From NCBI GenBank assembly GCA_049670505.1, contig JBATTK010000043.1, forward strand, positions 1 through 64,000: 64,000 nt of DNA. Direction: 5' to 3'. This stretch comes from JBATTK01 sp049670505. GTDB lineage: Bacteria > Bacteroidota > Bacteroidia > Flavobacteriales > Flavobacteriaceae. A model generated the notes under the pieces. The model was given only the letters and a program-made list of their open reading frames with translations, made no database searches and had not been told where the DNA came from. Numbering within the stretch: position 1 is the first letter of the stretch; the number at the start of each line of letters is the position of its first letter. A program made the position numbers and the translations under genes. Below, piece after piece: positions 46,064 through 55,470 of the stretch.

Positions 46064-48343
46064 CTATTTATCGGTAACCACCGATAGGGTAGGTGCTTTA
46101 TTGATACGCTGAACTTCGTCATACAATTTGGCAAACCCTGCCGCTACGGTAACAAGATCTTTACTTTCCAGAAATATATTAAAAATTAAAACACTGTTAC
46201 GCATACCAAAAGCTCCGCTTTGGATACCCTGAATCTGGTTCGAAAGTAATTTTTCCAGTTGGGCAAAGACACTACTTTTATGACCCAACAGTTCCGGTAG
46301 CTCATCGAAATCCTGAGATGCTATCATGAAAATAAGTTTTGATAAATAACGCTCTACAATAGTTATAACCGCCCGGATCGATTCCCCATTTACCTTTTGC
46401 ACAGGATCCATACTGTTCGCTACATATTCTGAACAGGTATCCACAATAAGGGATATCGATTGAACAATATCCTGTTCCATATCATATACGGAAAGATATA
46501 ATCGACTAGATTCCGTACCTCCATCTTCCATAGCTTTGATAAGGTCGAACAAACTGCGTTTTAATTCCTCGTTTTTGGTTTTTAAAAGGGTTATGTTAGT
46601 TTTAGATTTTTGTAGCAATTTTCTATCTTCCTTCAAAAGACCTGTTAAGGTATCCGTATAGGCCAATCGTATTATCTGTAGGGTAGACCCTATTTTTTCA
46701 GAGGTCTCAATGACAATATCCGATAATGGAATTTGGATCACTTCTTTTTTTAATCGCTCCCTATCGGCCTTTTGTTTTTCCTTTCTTTGATGTAAAATAA
46801 ACGTCCTGCTGATAAGGACTATGGCAAGTAATATCAAAATACCAATGGCCTTTATATCAAAATAATAAATAAATGTCGCAAATACCGCCGCTGCGGTAAA
46901 GGCCATTATTGCGGTAAATATCCAACCGCCGATAACGCTGATTACCCCTGCGATTCTATAGACCGCACTGCTTCTTCCCCAAGCTTTATCGGCAAGCGAA
47001 GTACCCATAGCTACCATAAATGATACATAAGTGGTACTAAGGGGTAATTTTAAGGATGTGGCAAATGCTATCAAAGCACTTGCTACAGTGAGGTTTACCG
47101 AAGCCCTTACCAAATCAAAAGCAGGGGCATCATAGGGTGGTCTTTGGCTTGTTAATTTTTTCAAGGGTCGAAATCTCCTTTGCGCTTTATTCGACCATGT
47201 CTCGGGAATTAAACCGTTAAGTGAATTTCCAAAAGAAAGGGAATGCCGTACAATTCCCTTGGCCAGGACGTTGGGTTTAAAACGCTCGGCACCCTCATCC
47301 TGACGGCCCAAGTTGACCTCGGTTTCCGTTACCGATCTGGCTTTTTTGGAAAACCACAAGGTGATGATCATAATAGTTCCGGCAATAAGTAACATATAAG
47401 TTTTGGTTCTTACCGGTTGGGTCAGGATCGACATGGAGAAATTTTCTGCCTCGACTCCTGATCCCTTCCAGGCCAAAAAGGACTCGAAACCGGCGATTGG
47501 CACGCCAATAAAGTTTACCAAATCATTTCCCGCAAAAGCCATGGCAAGTGCGAAAGTTCCGAACAATACCACAATTCTTAAGATATTAACTTTGAAAAAG
47601 GTATGTAGAAGACTCAAAATAATGCTCCAAAGCACGAAGCATATGGCAAGCAATACAGAAGTATTATTCAACATCCACGCGATGAATTCATCGGAAATAA
47701 AAGAAGCACCCCTAATTCCCTTAATCAAGAGAAAGTAGGTAAGCGCCGTTAGTGCAGCTCCCGACCAAATAATCCCCGCCCAAACTATTTTTTTTGCGAT
47801 ATGAAAGGTAAAGAGCAATCTGGAAAAATATTGAATGATGCTTCCTATGGAAAAAGCAATTAGTATGGAAATAAAAATACCGGAAACAATAACCAATGCG
47901 CTCGAAGAGTTGATATAATTCCCAAGGGAACCAAGGGATTCGCCGGAAGTATTTATTTTTAAAAGGGAAACCGCCACGGCCGCTCCCAATAACTCAAATA
48001 CAATGGAAACCGTGGTGGAAGTAGGCATGCCAAAAGTATTGAACAGGTCTAGCAATATAATATCCGTAATCATCACCGCAATAAAAATGACCATGATCTC
48101 AGAAAAGAAGAAATACTCTGGATTGAAGATGCCTTTTCTGGCCACTTCCATCATGCCACTGGAAAAAGTTGCCCCTACCAAAATCCCCAAACTTGCGACG
48201 ATCATAATATTTCTTCTTGAAGTTACCTTGGAGCCAATGGCGGAATTGAGAAAATTCACAGCATCATTGCTAACCCCAACGATAAGATCGGATATCGCCA
48301 AAACAAAAAGCAATATTATAATAACAACATACAAATCCAGCAT
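46064..48343 (-). CDS. PiT-family inorganic phosphate transporter with long C-terminal domain
   Basis: A 759-residue membrane protein. The two PiT signatures are present as GVSNDAVNFLNSAIGSK near the N-terminus and AFAGNDLVNFIGVPIAG in the middle, in two inverted transport halves with a cytoplasmic loop (about 340-400). After the last helix (about 510) a helical soluble domain of about 230 residues follows (LQIIRLAYTDTLTGLLKEDRKLL… MASQDFDELPELLGHKSSVFAQLEKLL), similar in style to the PhoU/DUF47 proteins that normally form a separate gene. So transporter and regulator seem fused. Coupling ion may be Na+ or H+. Confidence 0.88.
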   Translation of the reverse strand: MLDLYVVIIILLFVLAISDLIVGVSNDAVNFLNSAIGSKVTSRRNIMIVASLGILVGATFSSGMMEVARKGIFNPEYFFFSEIMVIFIAVMITDIILLDLFNTFGMPTSTTVSIVFELLGAAVAVSLLKINTSGESLGSLGNYINSSSALVIVSGIFISILIAFSIGSIIQYFSRLLFTFHIAKKIVWAGIIWSGAALTALTYFLLIKGIRGASFISDEFIAWMLNNTSVLLAICFVLWSIILSLLHTFFKVNILRIVVLFGTFALAMAFAGNDLVNFIGVPIAGFESFLAWKGSGVEAENFSMSILTQPVRTKTYMLLIAGTIMIITLWFSKKARSVTETEVNLGRQDEGAERFKPNVLAKGIVRHSLSFGNSLNGLIPETWSNKAQRRFRPLKKLTSQRPPYDAPAFDLVRASVNLTVASALIAFATSLKLPLSTTYVSFMVAMGTSLADKAWGRSSAVYRIAGVISVIGGWIFTAIMAFTAAAVFATFIYYFDIKAIGILILLAIVLISRTFILHQRKEKQKADRERLKKEVIQIPLSDIVIETSEKIGSTLQIIRLAYTDTLTGLLKEDRKLLQKSKTNITLLKTKNEELKRSLFDLIKAMEDGGTESSRLYLSVYDMEQDIVQSISLIVDTCSEYVANSMDPVQKVNGESIRAVITIVERYLSKLIFMIASQDFDELPELLGHKSSVFAQLEKLLSNQIQGIQSGAFGMRNSVLIFNIFLESKDLVTVAAGFAKLYDEVQRINKAPTLSVVTDK

Positions 48344-48476
48344 CTTGAAGGTCTTGGAAGTTTAGCGCTTTCAAGAAACAAAATACTACAAGCTCCTATA
48401 TCAACCTTGTGTAAAATTGATATTATTTAAGTGTTAAGAGTATTGTTTTTTTTTGATTTTGAGCTCTGTTCTACCC

Positions 48477-48980
48477 CTATTTATAGGTGAATTTAGAGAC
48501 TATCCGTTGATGTTGCGGGAACTTGGCCATGAGTTCTTTTCGTTTGGGGAGTACGAAATCTTTAAAATCGAATCCCGGAGAAACGGTACACCCCACCAAA
48601 GAATAATCATTATCGTTGATAACTTCGCCCGCGAACCAATATCCGCCGGGAACTACAAATTGCGGCAACTGTTTTTTTTCCAAATCATTGCCAACGATAA
48701 CATCGGAGTAGACCCCCGAATCGGAAATCATATGGATTCTAACAGGGGAACCCATGTAAAAGTGCCAAATTTCGTCTTGCGTTATTTTATGAAAGGCCGA
48801 AAACGTGGAAGACGTCAAAAGGAAGTAAATACAAGTGGAATAGTTCCTTTTGCCCGCATAGTTTTGACCCAGGCCATTTGGGGATATTTCTCCGGTACTT
48901 CTGTAGGTTTCCCTAAAATATCCACCTTCCGGATGAGGTTCCAAATTTAAGCTTCGAATGATTTCTTCTACGGTATCCAT
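48477..48980 (-). CDS. DUF985 cupin protein
   Basis: A 167-residue single-domain cupin: LNLEPHPEGGYFRETYRS opens the family, then FHKITQDEIWHFYMGSPVRIHMI carries the first cupin motif and ALVGCTVSPGFDFKDFVLPKR-like residues close the barrel. Structures of the family show a RmlC-like fold, but no activity is established. It is divergent from the DinB-like gene, with 100 bases between. Confidence 0.88.
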   Translation of the reverse strand: MDTVEEIIRSLNLEPHPEGGYFRETYRSTGEISPNGLGQNYAGKRNYSTCIYFLLTSSTFSAFHKITQDEIWHFYMGSPVRIHMISDSGVYSDVIVGNDLEKKQLPQFVVPGGYWFAGEVINDNDYSLVGCTVSPGFDFKDFVLPKRKELMAKFPQHQRIVSKFTYK

Positions 48981-49084
48981 AGTCGTTTGTTGTTAAGAAC
49001 GGCCAATTAAACCCATGAAGGTAATATATTTTATAGATTATATCTAAAATGACATATCTTGTGGAAACACCAATCATTGATCGT

Positions 49085-49624
49085 ATGATAAAAGATGTAT
49101 TCCTAAGCACCTTGATCCTTCTTTACTGCAGCATAGCATATACCCAAAGCGAAACTGTTCCTAAAACTTCCTTTACCAAAATGTATCTGCCCGTTTGGCT
49201 GCAAGCCAGCGAACATTGTATGGCAGTAGCCAAGGCCATGCCAGAAGAGCTGTATGCTTACAGACCGACGGGAATAAGTAAAACTTTTGGGGAGCAAATG
49301 GTACATATTGCCTATACGGTAGAACTACTTACCCAACGTTATGTACAAGGTATGGATGTAAAACCCAATACGCCGGACGCCTCCCAAATGACAAAGGCGG
49401 AGATATTGGCATTGCTCAAAAAGGGGTTTGATTATACCACTCATGTAATCCATACCATTGAACAGGAACAATTGGATGAGTCCTGCGTAATGTACCATAG
49501 CGGTAACACGGTAAGTAGGGCGTTCGCTTTTTTTTATGTACAAGACCATATGGCCAATCATAGGGCCAAAGCTAATCTATATATTCGTATGAATAATATA
49601 GACCCTCCCGAATATACTTGGTAA
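49085..49624 (+). CDS. secreted DinB-family protein
   Basis: I take the ATG at 49085, which begins directly with a signal peptide (IKDVFLSTLILLYCSIAYTQ); the ATG at 49049 adds 12 unlikely residues. The mature 160 residues form a DinB four-helix bundle: the metal-binding histidines are in EQMVHIAYTVELL and in VQDHMANHRAKANLYIR. Bacterial DinB proteins include thiol-dependent transferases; export of this one to the periplasm is a recurring variant in Flavobacteriia. Function unknown. Confidence 0.82.
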   Translation: MIKDVFLSTLILLYCSIAYTQSETVPKTSFTKMYLPVWLQASEHCMAVAKAMPEELYAYRPTGISKTFGEQMVHIAYTVELLTQRYVQGMDVKPNTPDASQMTKAEILALLKKGFDYTTHVIHTIEQEQLDESCVMYHSGNTVSRAFAFFYVQDHMANHRAKANLYIRMNNIDPPEYTW

Positions 49625-49704
49625 TCAAAATAGGATTATCTCAATTAAAAAGACGAAGAATTGGAAATATTAGGTAATTTTGCAGGACTTTGCGATAAAG
49701 TTAT

Positions 49705-49779
49705 GGGATATTAGCTCAGTTGGTTTAGAGCGCTGCCTTGACAGGGCAGAGGTCACTGGTTCGAATCCAGTATATCCCA
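49705..49779 (+). tRNA. tRNA-Val (GAC)
   Basis: A full cloverleaf: acceptor GGGATAT pairs with ATATCCC, D-arm GCTCAGTTGGTTTAGAGC, anticodon stem CTGCC/GGCAG with loop TTGACAG (anticodon GAC), T-arm with GGTTCGAATCC. The discriminator is A and CCA is not encoded. Confidence 0.95.
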
Positions 49780-49783
49780 CAAT

Positions 49784-49816
49784 AAAAATCCCATCGGTTT
49801 TCCGATGGGATTTTTT
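49784..49816 (+). terminator. terminator after tRNA-Val
   Basis: AAAAATCCCATCGG pairs over 14 bp with CCGATGGGATTTTT around a TTTT loop, followed by another T. Confidence 0.9.
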
Positions 49817-49840
49817 CATTCTCTTTTTCAATAGTTAACT

Positions 49841-50047
49841 CGTTGTGCAATTTGGAGGTTATAAAGCGGAAAAAGTGTCAGTTCGAGTGGTTTTTCGCAA
49901 CAAAGTGGAGAAAAATTGTATCGAGAACAGCTTTTTTTGATTCAAAACTCTATTCTCGATACACTTCTTCCTCCGGTCGAAGCACCTGCCTACCGCAGAC
50001 AGGCTCGAATTGACGAATTTTGAATCTTAAAATCAAAATGCACAACG
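49841..50047. repeat. nested palindromic, MITE-like element
   Basis: Three pairs of inverted arms enclose each other: CGTTGTGCA at 49841-49849 with TGCACAACG at 50039-50047; GTCAGTTCGAG at 49877-49887 with CTCGAATTGAC at 50004-50014 (10 of 11, the last a G-T pair); TGTATCGAGAA at 49917-49927 with TTCTCGATACA at 49953-49963. A further small hairpin, CCTGCC…GACAGG, sits at 49985-50003. It has no coding capacity. The build is that of a non-autonomous mobile or dispersed palindromic repeat. Confidence 0.65.
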
Positions 50048-50061
50048 GGTAATAGTTAGTA

Positions 50062-50463
50062 TTATGATACCATTTGCTGTCTAAAACTGATGGTACAACT
50101 TTTAGATTTCCCAAACCATTTCATCCTGTTTTTGGAAGCCAAATTATAAATGGTATCACGTATAATTCTGGGAACAAAGGCCAAGAGCGCCGCAACCAGT
50201 TTCCATTTGGGTATTTTGGAGATGATTCTTAGAAAACCGTCGGAATGGGTATGTACACCATTTTCATCCAAGAGGATTACCGTCTCCAAGCGTTGGGTGG
50301 GAAAACTATTCTTTTTTAATAAACCCTGTCCTTCCACCGATTGGAATGCAACAAAGCGGAACACATTACTAGGTGCAAAACGCAACAGCCAACCCACAAC
50401 ACCATTGCATAAATTACATTCACCGTCAAATATGATGATACTTTCCCTTGTTCTTGTTTCCAT
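50062..50463 (-). CDS. DUF393 thiol-disulfide oxidoreductase-like protein (DCC family)
   Basis: The ATG at 50463 gives 133 residues starting METRTRESIIIFDGECNLC; a longer frame would overlap the ABC ATPase gene. DGECNLCNGVVGWLLRF carries the CxxC of the family and the chain keeps RFVAFQSVEGQGLL and SDGFLRIISKIPKWK. A thioredoxin-like fold with redox role is assumed for the family but not shown. It follows the exporter genes on the same strand. Confidence 0.85.
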   Translation of the reverse strand: METRTRESIIIFDGECNLCNGVVGWLLRFAPSNVFRFVAFQSVEGQGLLKKNSFPTQRLETVILLDENGVHTHSDGFLRIISKIPKWKLVAALLAFVPRIIRDTIYNLASKNRMKWFGKSKSCTISFRQQMVS

Positions 50464-50485
50464 TGATATTCTATTAATTCTGATG

Positions 50486-51154
50486 TTATAGTCGTATAGA
50501 ACCATCAATAATTTCAATAACGCGGCGGGATTTTTTTTGAATACCAAGATTATGGGTCGCCATGATTACGGTTTTGTTCTTTTGCTCCGTAATTTCCCTA
50601 AGAAGATCAAAGATCATCATCGTGTTTTTTTGGTCAAGGTTCCCGGTAGGTTCATCGGCTATGATCAATGTAGGGTCGTTGATCAATGCACGTGCAATGG
50701 CCACGCGTTGTTGTTGTCCCCCGGACAGTTTATAGGAAGGGCGTTCAGCAAAGGACCTCATTCCCATTTCATGGAGCAATAGGTAAGCGTCTTCCTTAAT
50801 TTCTTCCCAGCTTTTTGCTCTTAATTTTAGGGCGGGCAGCATTACATTTTGTAGTACATTGAATTCCGGCAATAAAAAATGGAATTGATATACAAACCCG
50901 ATATGCTTGTTCCTAAAGTGGGCCAGTTTATCCGGAGATAGGCTCTTTATTTCCTGATTGCAGATATTTAAGGTGCCGTTAAAGTCACTGTCCAGCGTAG
51001 ATAATATGTACAAGAGCGTGGATTTTCCACTTCCCGATTCCCCAAAAATGGAAATTAAGTCCCCTTCTTTGGCCGTTAACGAAATGTTATGGAGCACCTG
51101 ATGTTTTTCCGGTTCCGGAAAATATTTGTTGATATGTTGCGCTTCCAATATCAT
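50486..51154 (-). CDS. LolD-like ABC transporter ATPase
   Basis: A 222-residue ATPase with Walker A GESGSGKST, signature LSGGQQQRVAIARAL, Walker B LIIADEPTGNLD and the switch His in MATHN. The FVYQFHFLLPEFNVLQNVMLPAL segment is typical for the MacB/LolD group, which powers extraction of lipoproteins or similar cargo rather than pumping across the membrane. Its start overlaps the permease stop (ATGA). Confidence 0.9.
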   Translation of the reverse strand: MILEAQHINKYFPEPEKHQVLHNISLTAKEGDLISIFGESGSGKSTLLYILSTLDSDFNGTLNICNQEIKSLSPDKLAHFRNKHIGFVYQFHFLLPEFNVLQNVMLPALKLRAKSWEEIKEDAYLLLHEMGMRSFAERPSYKLSGGQQQRVAIARALINDPTLIIADEPTGNLDQKNTMMIFDLLREITEQKNKTVIMATHNLGIQKKSRRVIEIIDGSIRL

Positions 51155-52368
51155 ATGCCCCTGATAATAGTTACAGGATCCACCCCACTTGCCTTTTTGG
51201 AAGGGAAATAACCCGCCAAGAGAGAGGTAAGAATTCCAAAGGAAGTTCCCAAAATATAAAATAGGGAATCAAATGTAACAGGGTAGGTGTCTACGATGAG
51301 AAAATCCGAAGTTTCCAAGGGGGTTTGCGAAATTGCATAGCTGATCAAGCATCCCAAAACAGCTCCTAGAAGTGAGCCTACGAATCCGATAATAAAGGAT
51401 TGTAACAGAAAAACAAAGACGATATCCCTACCCGTGTACCCCATGGTCTTTAATACGGCAATATCCTTTCTTTTTTGAATTACAGTTATGTTCAGGATAT
51501 TGTAGATTCCAAATCCGGCTACTAGAAGCAACGCAAAGGAAATAGTCCAAGTGAGTACGTTGCGCACTTTATTGCCGATAACAATAGTCTTGTTATTGTC
51601 CTTCCAATCGTCAACGATGATGGTGTCGATAGTATGGGTCAAGGATGATTTTAAACCGACATCATTACGGTTTTTTAACTTTACATGTATGTTGGTGATA
51701 ATGGGTTCCTCCCCAAGAAGGTTTTGCAGGGTTTCCGCGTTGACATAGGTTCGTATGTTATCAATAGTGGTAATTCCGAAACTGAATATTCCGGATACCG
51801 TAAATTGTAGGTTTTTACCGTTGGGAAGTATCATTTTCAAACTGTCCCCCTCGGTCACTTGCAAACGTTTGGCAAGGCTTATTCCCATCAAAATGGTATT
51901 CTTTTTGAGTAGACTTTGGAAACCTTTTCCATGGACCAATCTTCGGTTCAAATCGACCATTTTTTTTTCTTGCTCCGGTAAGACCCCGTTGATACTTATA
52001 GGGAATTGCTGCGTATCGCTAATTAGAATGGCGGGAGAAATGAGTTGATGTGAAAAAAAGTGTACATTATCATCTTGGGACAGCAGCTTACCTATGGCAT
52101 CAACCTTTTCCAAAGAAGGAATAGTAATGCCAAAGATTCCTTTGTTTGCAGATACATCGGGCTTTTTACTGATAACAATGTCCGGACTGCCGTTAAAAAC
52201 GGCGTCGTCCAAAAAGGCGTTGACGCCGGTCATAAAACTGATCATTACAATGAAAATGGATACTCCTAAAACAACGCCTATCGTAGCAAGAACACTTTGT
52301 TTTTTACGGCTAATGAGGTATTGAAAAGCTATGAATACATTAACCTTATTAAATGTGTTTTTGGACAT
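51151..52368 (-). CDS. LolC/LolE-like ABC transporter permease
   Basis: A 405-residue membrane protein with one N-terminal helix (about 25-47), a large periplasmic domain (about 50-270), and three C-terminal helices in the FtsX-like block (WTISFALLLVAGFGIYNILNITVIQKRKDIAVLKTMGYTGRDI). This is the layout of LolC/E and MacB. With only one permease gene it would work as a homodimer. Because flavobacterial outer membranes carry many lipoproteins, release of lipoproteins from the inner membrane is a reasonable role, not proven. Confidence 0.87.
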   Translation of the reverse strand: MSKNTFNKVNVFIAFQYLISRKKQSVLATIGVVLGVSIFIVMISFMTGVNAFLDDAVFNGSPDIVISKKPDVSANKGIFGITIPSLEKVDAIGKLLSQDDNVHFFSHQLISPAILISDTQQFPISINGVLPEQEKKMVDLNRRLVHGKGFQSLLKKNTILMGISLAKRLQVTEGDSLKMILPNGKNLQFTVSGIFSFGITTIDNIRTYVNAETLQNLLGEEPIITNIHVKLKNRNDVGLKSSLTHTIDTIIVDDWKDNNKTIVIGNKVRNVLTWTISFALLLVAGFGIYNILNITVIQKRKDIAVLKTMGYTGRDIVFVFLLQSFIIGFVGSLLGAVLGCLISYAISQTPLETSDFLIVDTYPVTFDSLFYILGTSFGILTSLLAGYFPSKKASGVDPVTIIRGI

Positions 52369-52465
52369 AGGTTTTTTGTAGAGCTACTAAAAATACAATA
52401 TGTGGGATCAAAAAATCAGTTTTACCGCACGAAATACGATGAAGGTCCGATTCTAAAAAAAAGGT

Positions 52466-53740
52466 TTATAACAAATCTAGTATCCTTTCTAGGGCCATTC
52501 CCCTGGAACCTTTGATGAGCAAAGAACTGTTCTGAAATTCCTTTTCCTTTAAATGAATGGCCAATGTATCAAAAGATTCAAATTTTTTTAAGGGAGAATT
52601 GGTTCCATTAAAGTTTTCGCCAATCAAATATGCATCGTCAAAATTCATCTCCAACACTAAATCTGCAATATGCTGATGTTCCATGGAGGCCGTTGAACCC
52701 AATTCGAACATATCGCCCAGAAAAACTATTTTACGCTTGGCTTCCATTCCCTTGAAGTTTTCCAAGGCGGCCTGCATACTGGTAGGGTTGGCATTATAGG
52801 CATCTAAAATGATTTGGTGGCCTTTTTTTTCTATAATCTGTGATCGATTATTTTGGGGGGAAAAGTTTTCAATGGCATTTTTAATATCTACTAAAGGAAC
52901 ATTAAAATACTTCCCTATGAGCACGGCCGCAGCACAATTTGTGAAATTATAGCTCCCTACCAATTGGGATGTAATGATGGTGTCTTCAACTTTTAATTGT
53001 ACATAAGGAGCTGCCGAAAGGAGCACTATGCTATAGTAGTGCCCATTTTTAGTACTGTATCCAAATTTTTTAACATAGTTCCTCAATTTTTTTTCCTGAA
53101 TGGGGTCGTCCGCATTTAGAAAAAGATACTTGTTATGACCCATGATATAATCATACAGCTCACTTTTACCTTTGATTACCCCTGCTACACCTCCGAAACC
53201 TTCCAGATGGGCTTTCCCAAAATTAGTGATATATCCAAAATCCGGTTGGGCAAGATGACTTAAAAAATCGATTTCTTTTTGATGGTTCGCTCCCATTTCT
53301 ATAATGGCGATTTGAGTATCTTCCTTGATGGACAATAAGGATAGTGCTACACCTATATGATTGTTCAAATTACCTTTAGTAGCAACGGTGCTATAGGTTT
53401 TTGAAAGTACCGCGTGAATCAACTCCTTGGTGGTAGTCTTACCATTGCTCCCCGTAAGGCCTATTATTTTGGCCTTGCAATAATTTCGGTGGTAGGTGGC
53501 AAGTGCCTGTAAGGTTTCCAAAACGTTTTCCACCAAAAGGGTTTTGTCCGACGAAACATAATTTTCCTCATCTACAATGGCGTAGGAAGCTCCTTTTTGA
53601 AGTGCTTTAAGTGCAAAGGTATTCCCGTTGAAATTAGATCCTTTTAAAGCAAAGAATATACATCTTGGGGTAATTTTTCTAGTATCTGTACAAACGTCGG
53701 GGAACTTTAAAAAGATATGGTGCAGTTCTTCTATAGTCAT
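52466..53740 (-). CDS. murF: UDP-N-acetylmuramoyl-tripeptide--D-alanyl-D-alanine ligase
   Basis: A 424-residue Mur ligase. DTRKITPRCIFFALKGSNFNGNTFA is the N-terminal substrate domain, GLTGSNGKTTTKELI (about 94-108) the ATP loop, IIEMGANHQKEIDFLS the Mg/carbamate-lysine region, and LDAYNANPTSMQAALENF the MurF-specific block. It adds D-Ala-D-Ala to the cell-wall precursor in the cytoplasm. It lies downstream of gldJ on the same strand, behind a terminator and with its own promoter. Confidence 0.95.
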   Translation of the reverse strand: MTIEELHHIFLKFPDVCTDTRKITPRCIFFALKGSNFNGNTFALKALQKGASYAIVDEENYVSSDKTLLVENVLETLQALATYHRNYCKAKIIGLTGSNGKTTTKELIHAVLSKTYSTVATKGNLNNHIGVALSLLSIKEDTQIAIIEMGANHQKEIDFLSHLAQPDFGYITNFGKAHLEGFGGVAGVIKGKSELYDYIMGHNKYLFLNADDPIQEKKLRNYVKKFGYSTKNGHYYSIVLLSAAPYVQLKVEDTIITSQLVGSYNFTNCAAAVLIGKYFNVPLVDIKNAIENFSPQNNRSQIIEKKGHQIILDAYNANPTSMQAALENFKGMEAKRKIVFLGDMFELGSTASMEHQHIADLVLEMNFDDAYLIGENFNGTNSPLKKFESFDTLAIHLKEKEFQNSSLLIKGSRGMALERILDLL

Positions 53741-53745
53741 AGAAA

Positions 53746-53753
53746 CAAAGGTA
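53746..53753 (-). promoter_or_regulatory. -7 box of murF
   Basis: On the minus strand TACCTTTG (TAnnTTTG) ends 5 bases before the murF ATG, so the transcript would have almost no leader. The -33 region falls inside the upstream terminator stem. Confidence 0.45.
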
Positions 53754-53788
53754 AAAAAAAGCCCTGACAGAAATGCCAGGGCTTTTTT
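53753..53788 (-). terminator. terminator of gldJ
   Basis: GCCCTG at 53761-53766 pairs with CAGGGC at 53777-53782, and the flanking A-run (53753-53760) and T-run extend the stem. It lies 18 bases after the gldJ stop on the minus strand. Confidence 0.85.
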
Positions 53789-53805
53789 AATTGTGTATGG
53801 AAATT

Positions 53806-55470
53806 CTATCTGACTTTTTTACCTCGTACTGTTTTGTTCTTTGTTTTGGACTTGGAACCTACTCTGGACATGGCACATCTAAATCCGATATAATCGGTAG
53901 CCATATATTGTGGCAGGTACCTACGCTGTGCAGGATCTAGCCAATAAGCTCTATCTCTCCATGATCCTCCTTTGAATACTCTAACTTCATCATTGATCAA
54001 CGAAGTCCTGTTATTGGACGTATCGTACTGACGTATTAGTTTTCCCGTAGAATCTCTTTCTACATTATGTTTTGGGGAATTATACATAGATTTTCCATCC
54101 TCTTCCTCCTCATCGCTAAATCTATCGAAAAACCTGGAAGAACCTGGGTCGCCATCCCTATAGCCCCTGTTGTCACTAGAAGAGAAATTGGTCCTCAAAT
54201 AGGTCTCTTCGTCCCCAACGGGAACCATTTTTATTTCCCCGGGAAGATTCACAGCAACTATTTTACCTGTAGGCAAGGTGTCATAAACTATGGAATCCCT
54301 TAATATGTTTACTTTTCCATCTTCTCCGATGGCCGTTTTCATATATACATTTCCCCGGTAGTAGTTAAAATCACTGATTTCATCGTCCACTATAGGTCGG
54401 TACACATCGGCCACCCACTCGGCAACGTTACCTGCCATGTCATATAGTCCAAGATCGTTCGGCTTGTAAGATTTGACCTCTGCCGTAATATCGGCACCAT
54501 CATCGGACCATCCAGCGATTCCACCGTAATCTCCTTTTCCTTGTTTGAAGTTCGCCAATTGGTCGCCCCTACCTACGCGTTGTCCGTTTCTGGTATAGTC
54601 TCCTTCCCATGGATATTTTTTTCTACCCCTATAATTGTTATATTCCCTAGATCCTTGAAGTGCAGCTGCTGCATATTCCCACTCTGTTTCGGTGGGCAAC
54701 CTATACTCTGGCATAATAACACCGCTACTTCTTTTTGCAAAAGTAGAAACGGAATCTTTTTTCTGTTTTCCTTGTAAGGAGTCTATTTGTCCATTATAAA
54801 CAGATTCGGGCCTGTTTAAGTAAGCTTCCGTACTGAATGTACCTTCTATCTCACCTGAAACTGCTTGATATTTTGCATCTTCTGCAAGATATCCTTCTTT
54901 TTCCAATAGTGCTTCATTCACACGATCGGTACGCCATTCCGAAAATTGTACGGCCTGTATCCAATTTACGCCTACTACAGGATATTCCGCATAAGCCGGG
55001 TGTCTTAAATAGTTATTGGTCATCGTTTCGTTGAATCCTAATCGGTTTCTCCATACCAAGGTATCCGGTAATGCTCCTTTATATATATTGGTATATTTAG
55101 GATTTTCAGGAGGATAAACACTCTTTAGGTAATCTAAATACTCTAGGTACATCACATTGGTAACTTCCGTTTCGTCCATGTAGAAAGATTGTACGTGCTG
55201 GGCGGACGGGGTGTTGTTCCAATCGTGCATTACATCATCCTGTACTTTACCTTTTGTGAAAGTACCTCCTTCGATAAAAACCAAGCCCGGACCGGTTGCT
55301 TGTTCCTTAAAATCTGTGTTGTACTGGAAACCACCTTCCTTAGCATTGATTTTCCAACCTGTGGCTCTTGAAACATTCTTATTGGAAGTACCCGAGGATT
55401 TTTTACAACTGCTAAAACTTCCGGCTACAACTAAACAAGAGAGTACAACTTTGATAAATTGTTTTTTCAT
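53806..55470 (-). CDS. gldJ: gliding motility lipoprotein GldJ
   Basis: A 554-residue lipoprotein with Cys22 in a lipobox (GSFSSC). It has the formylglycine-enzyme/sulfatase-modifying fold without being an enzyme: FIEGGTFTKG, MDETEVTNVMYLEYLDYL, EYRLPTETEWEYAAAALQG, NVAEWVADVYRP and GGSWRDRAYWLDPAQRRYL… IGFRCAMS are seen in order, matching GldJ with its long insert after the second block. GldJ is needed for gliding and for stability of GldK of the type IX secretion machine in Flavobacterium johnsoniae. It is divergent from porV. Confidence 0.95.
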   Translation of the reverse strand: MKKQFIKVVLSCLVVAGSFSSCKKSSGTSNKNVSRATGWKINAKEGGFQYNTDFKEQATGPGLVFIEGGTFTKGKVQDDVMHDWNNTPSAQHVQSFYMDETEVTNVMYLEYLDYLKSVYPPENPKYTNIYKGALPDTLVWRNRLGFNETMTNNYLRHPAYAEYPVVGVNWIQAVQFSEWRTDRVNEALLEKEGYLAEDAKYQAVSGEIEGTFSTEAYLNRPESVYNGQIDSLQGKQKKDSVSTFAKRSSGVIMPEYRLPTETEWEYAAAALQGSREYNNYRGRKKYPWEGDYTRNGQRVGRGDQLANFKQGKGDYGGIAGWSDDGADITAEVKSYKPNDLGLYDMAGNVAEWVADVYRPIVDDEISDFNYYRGNVYMKTAIGEDGKVNILRDSIVYDTLPTGKIVAVNLPGEIKMVPVGDEETYLRTNFSSSDNRGYRDGDPGSSRFFDRFSDEEEEDGKSMYNSPKHNVERDSTGKLIRQYDTSNNRTSLINDEVRVFKGGSWRDRAYWLDPAQRRYLPQYMATDYIGFRCAMSRVGSKSKTKNKTVRGKKVR

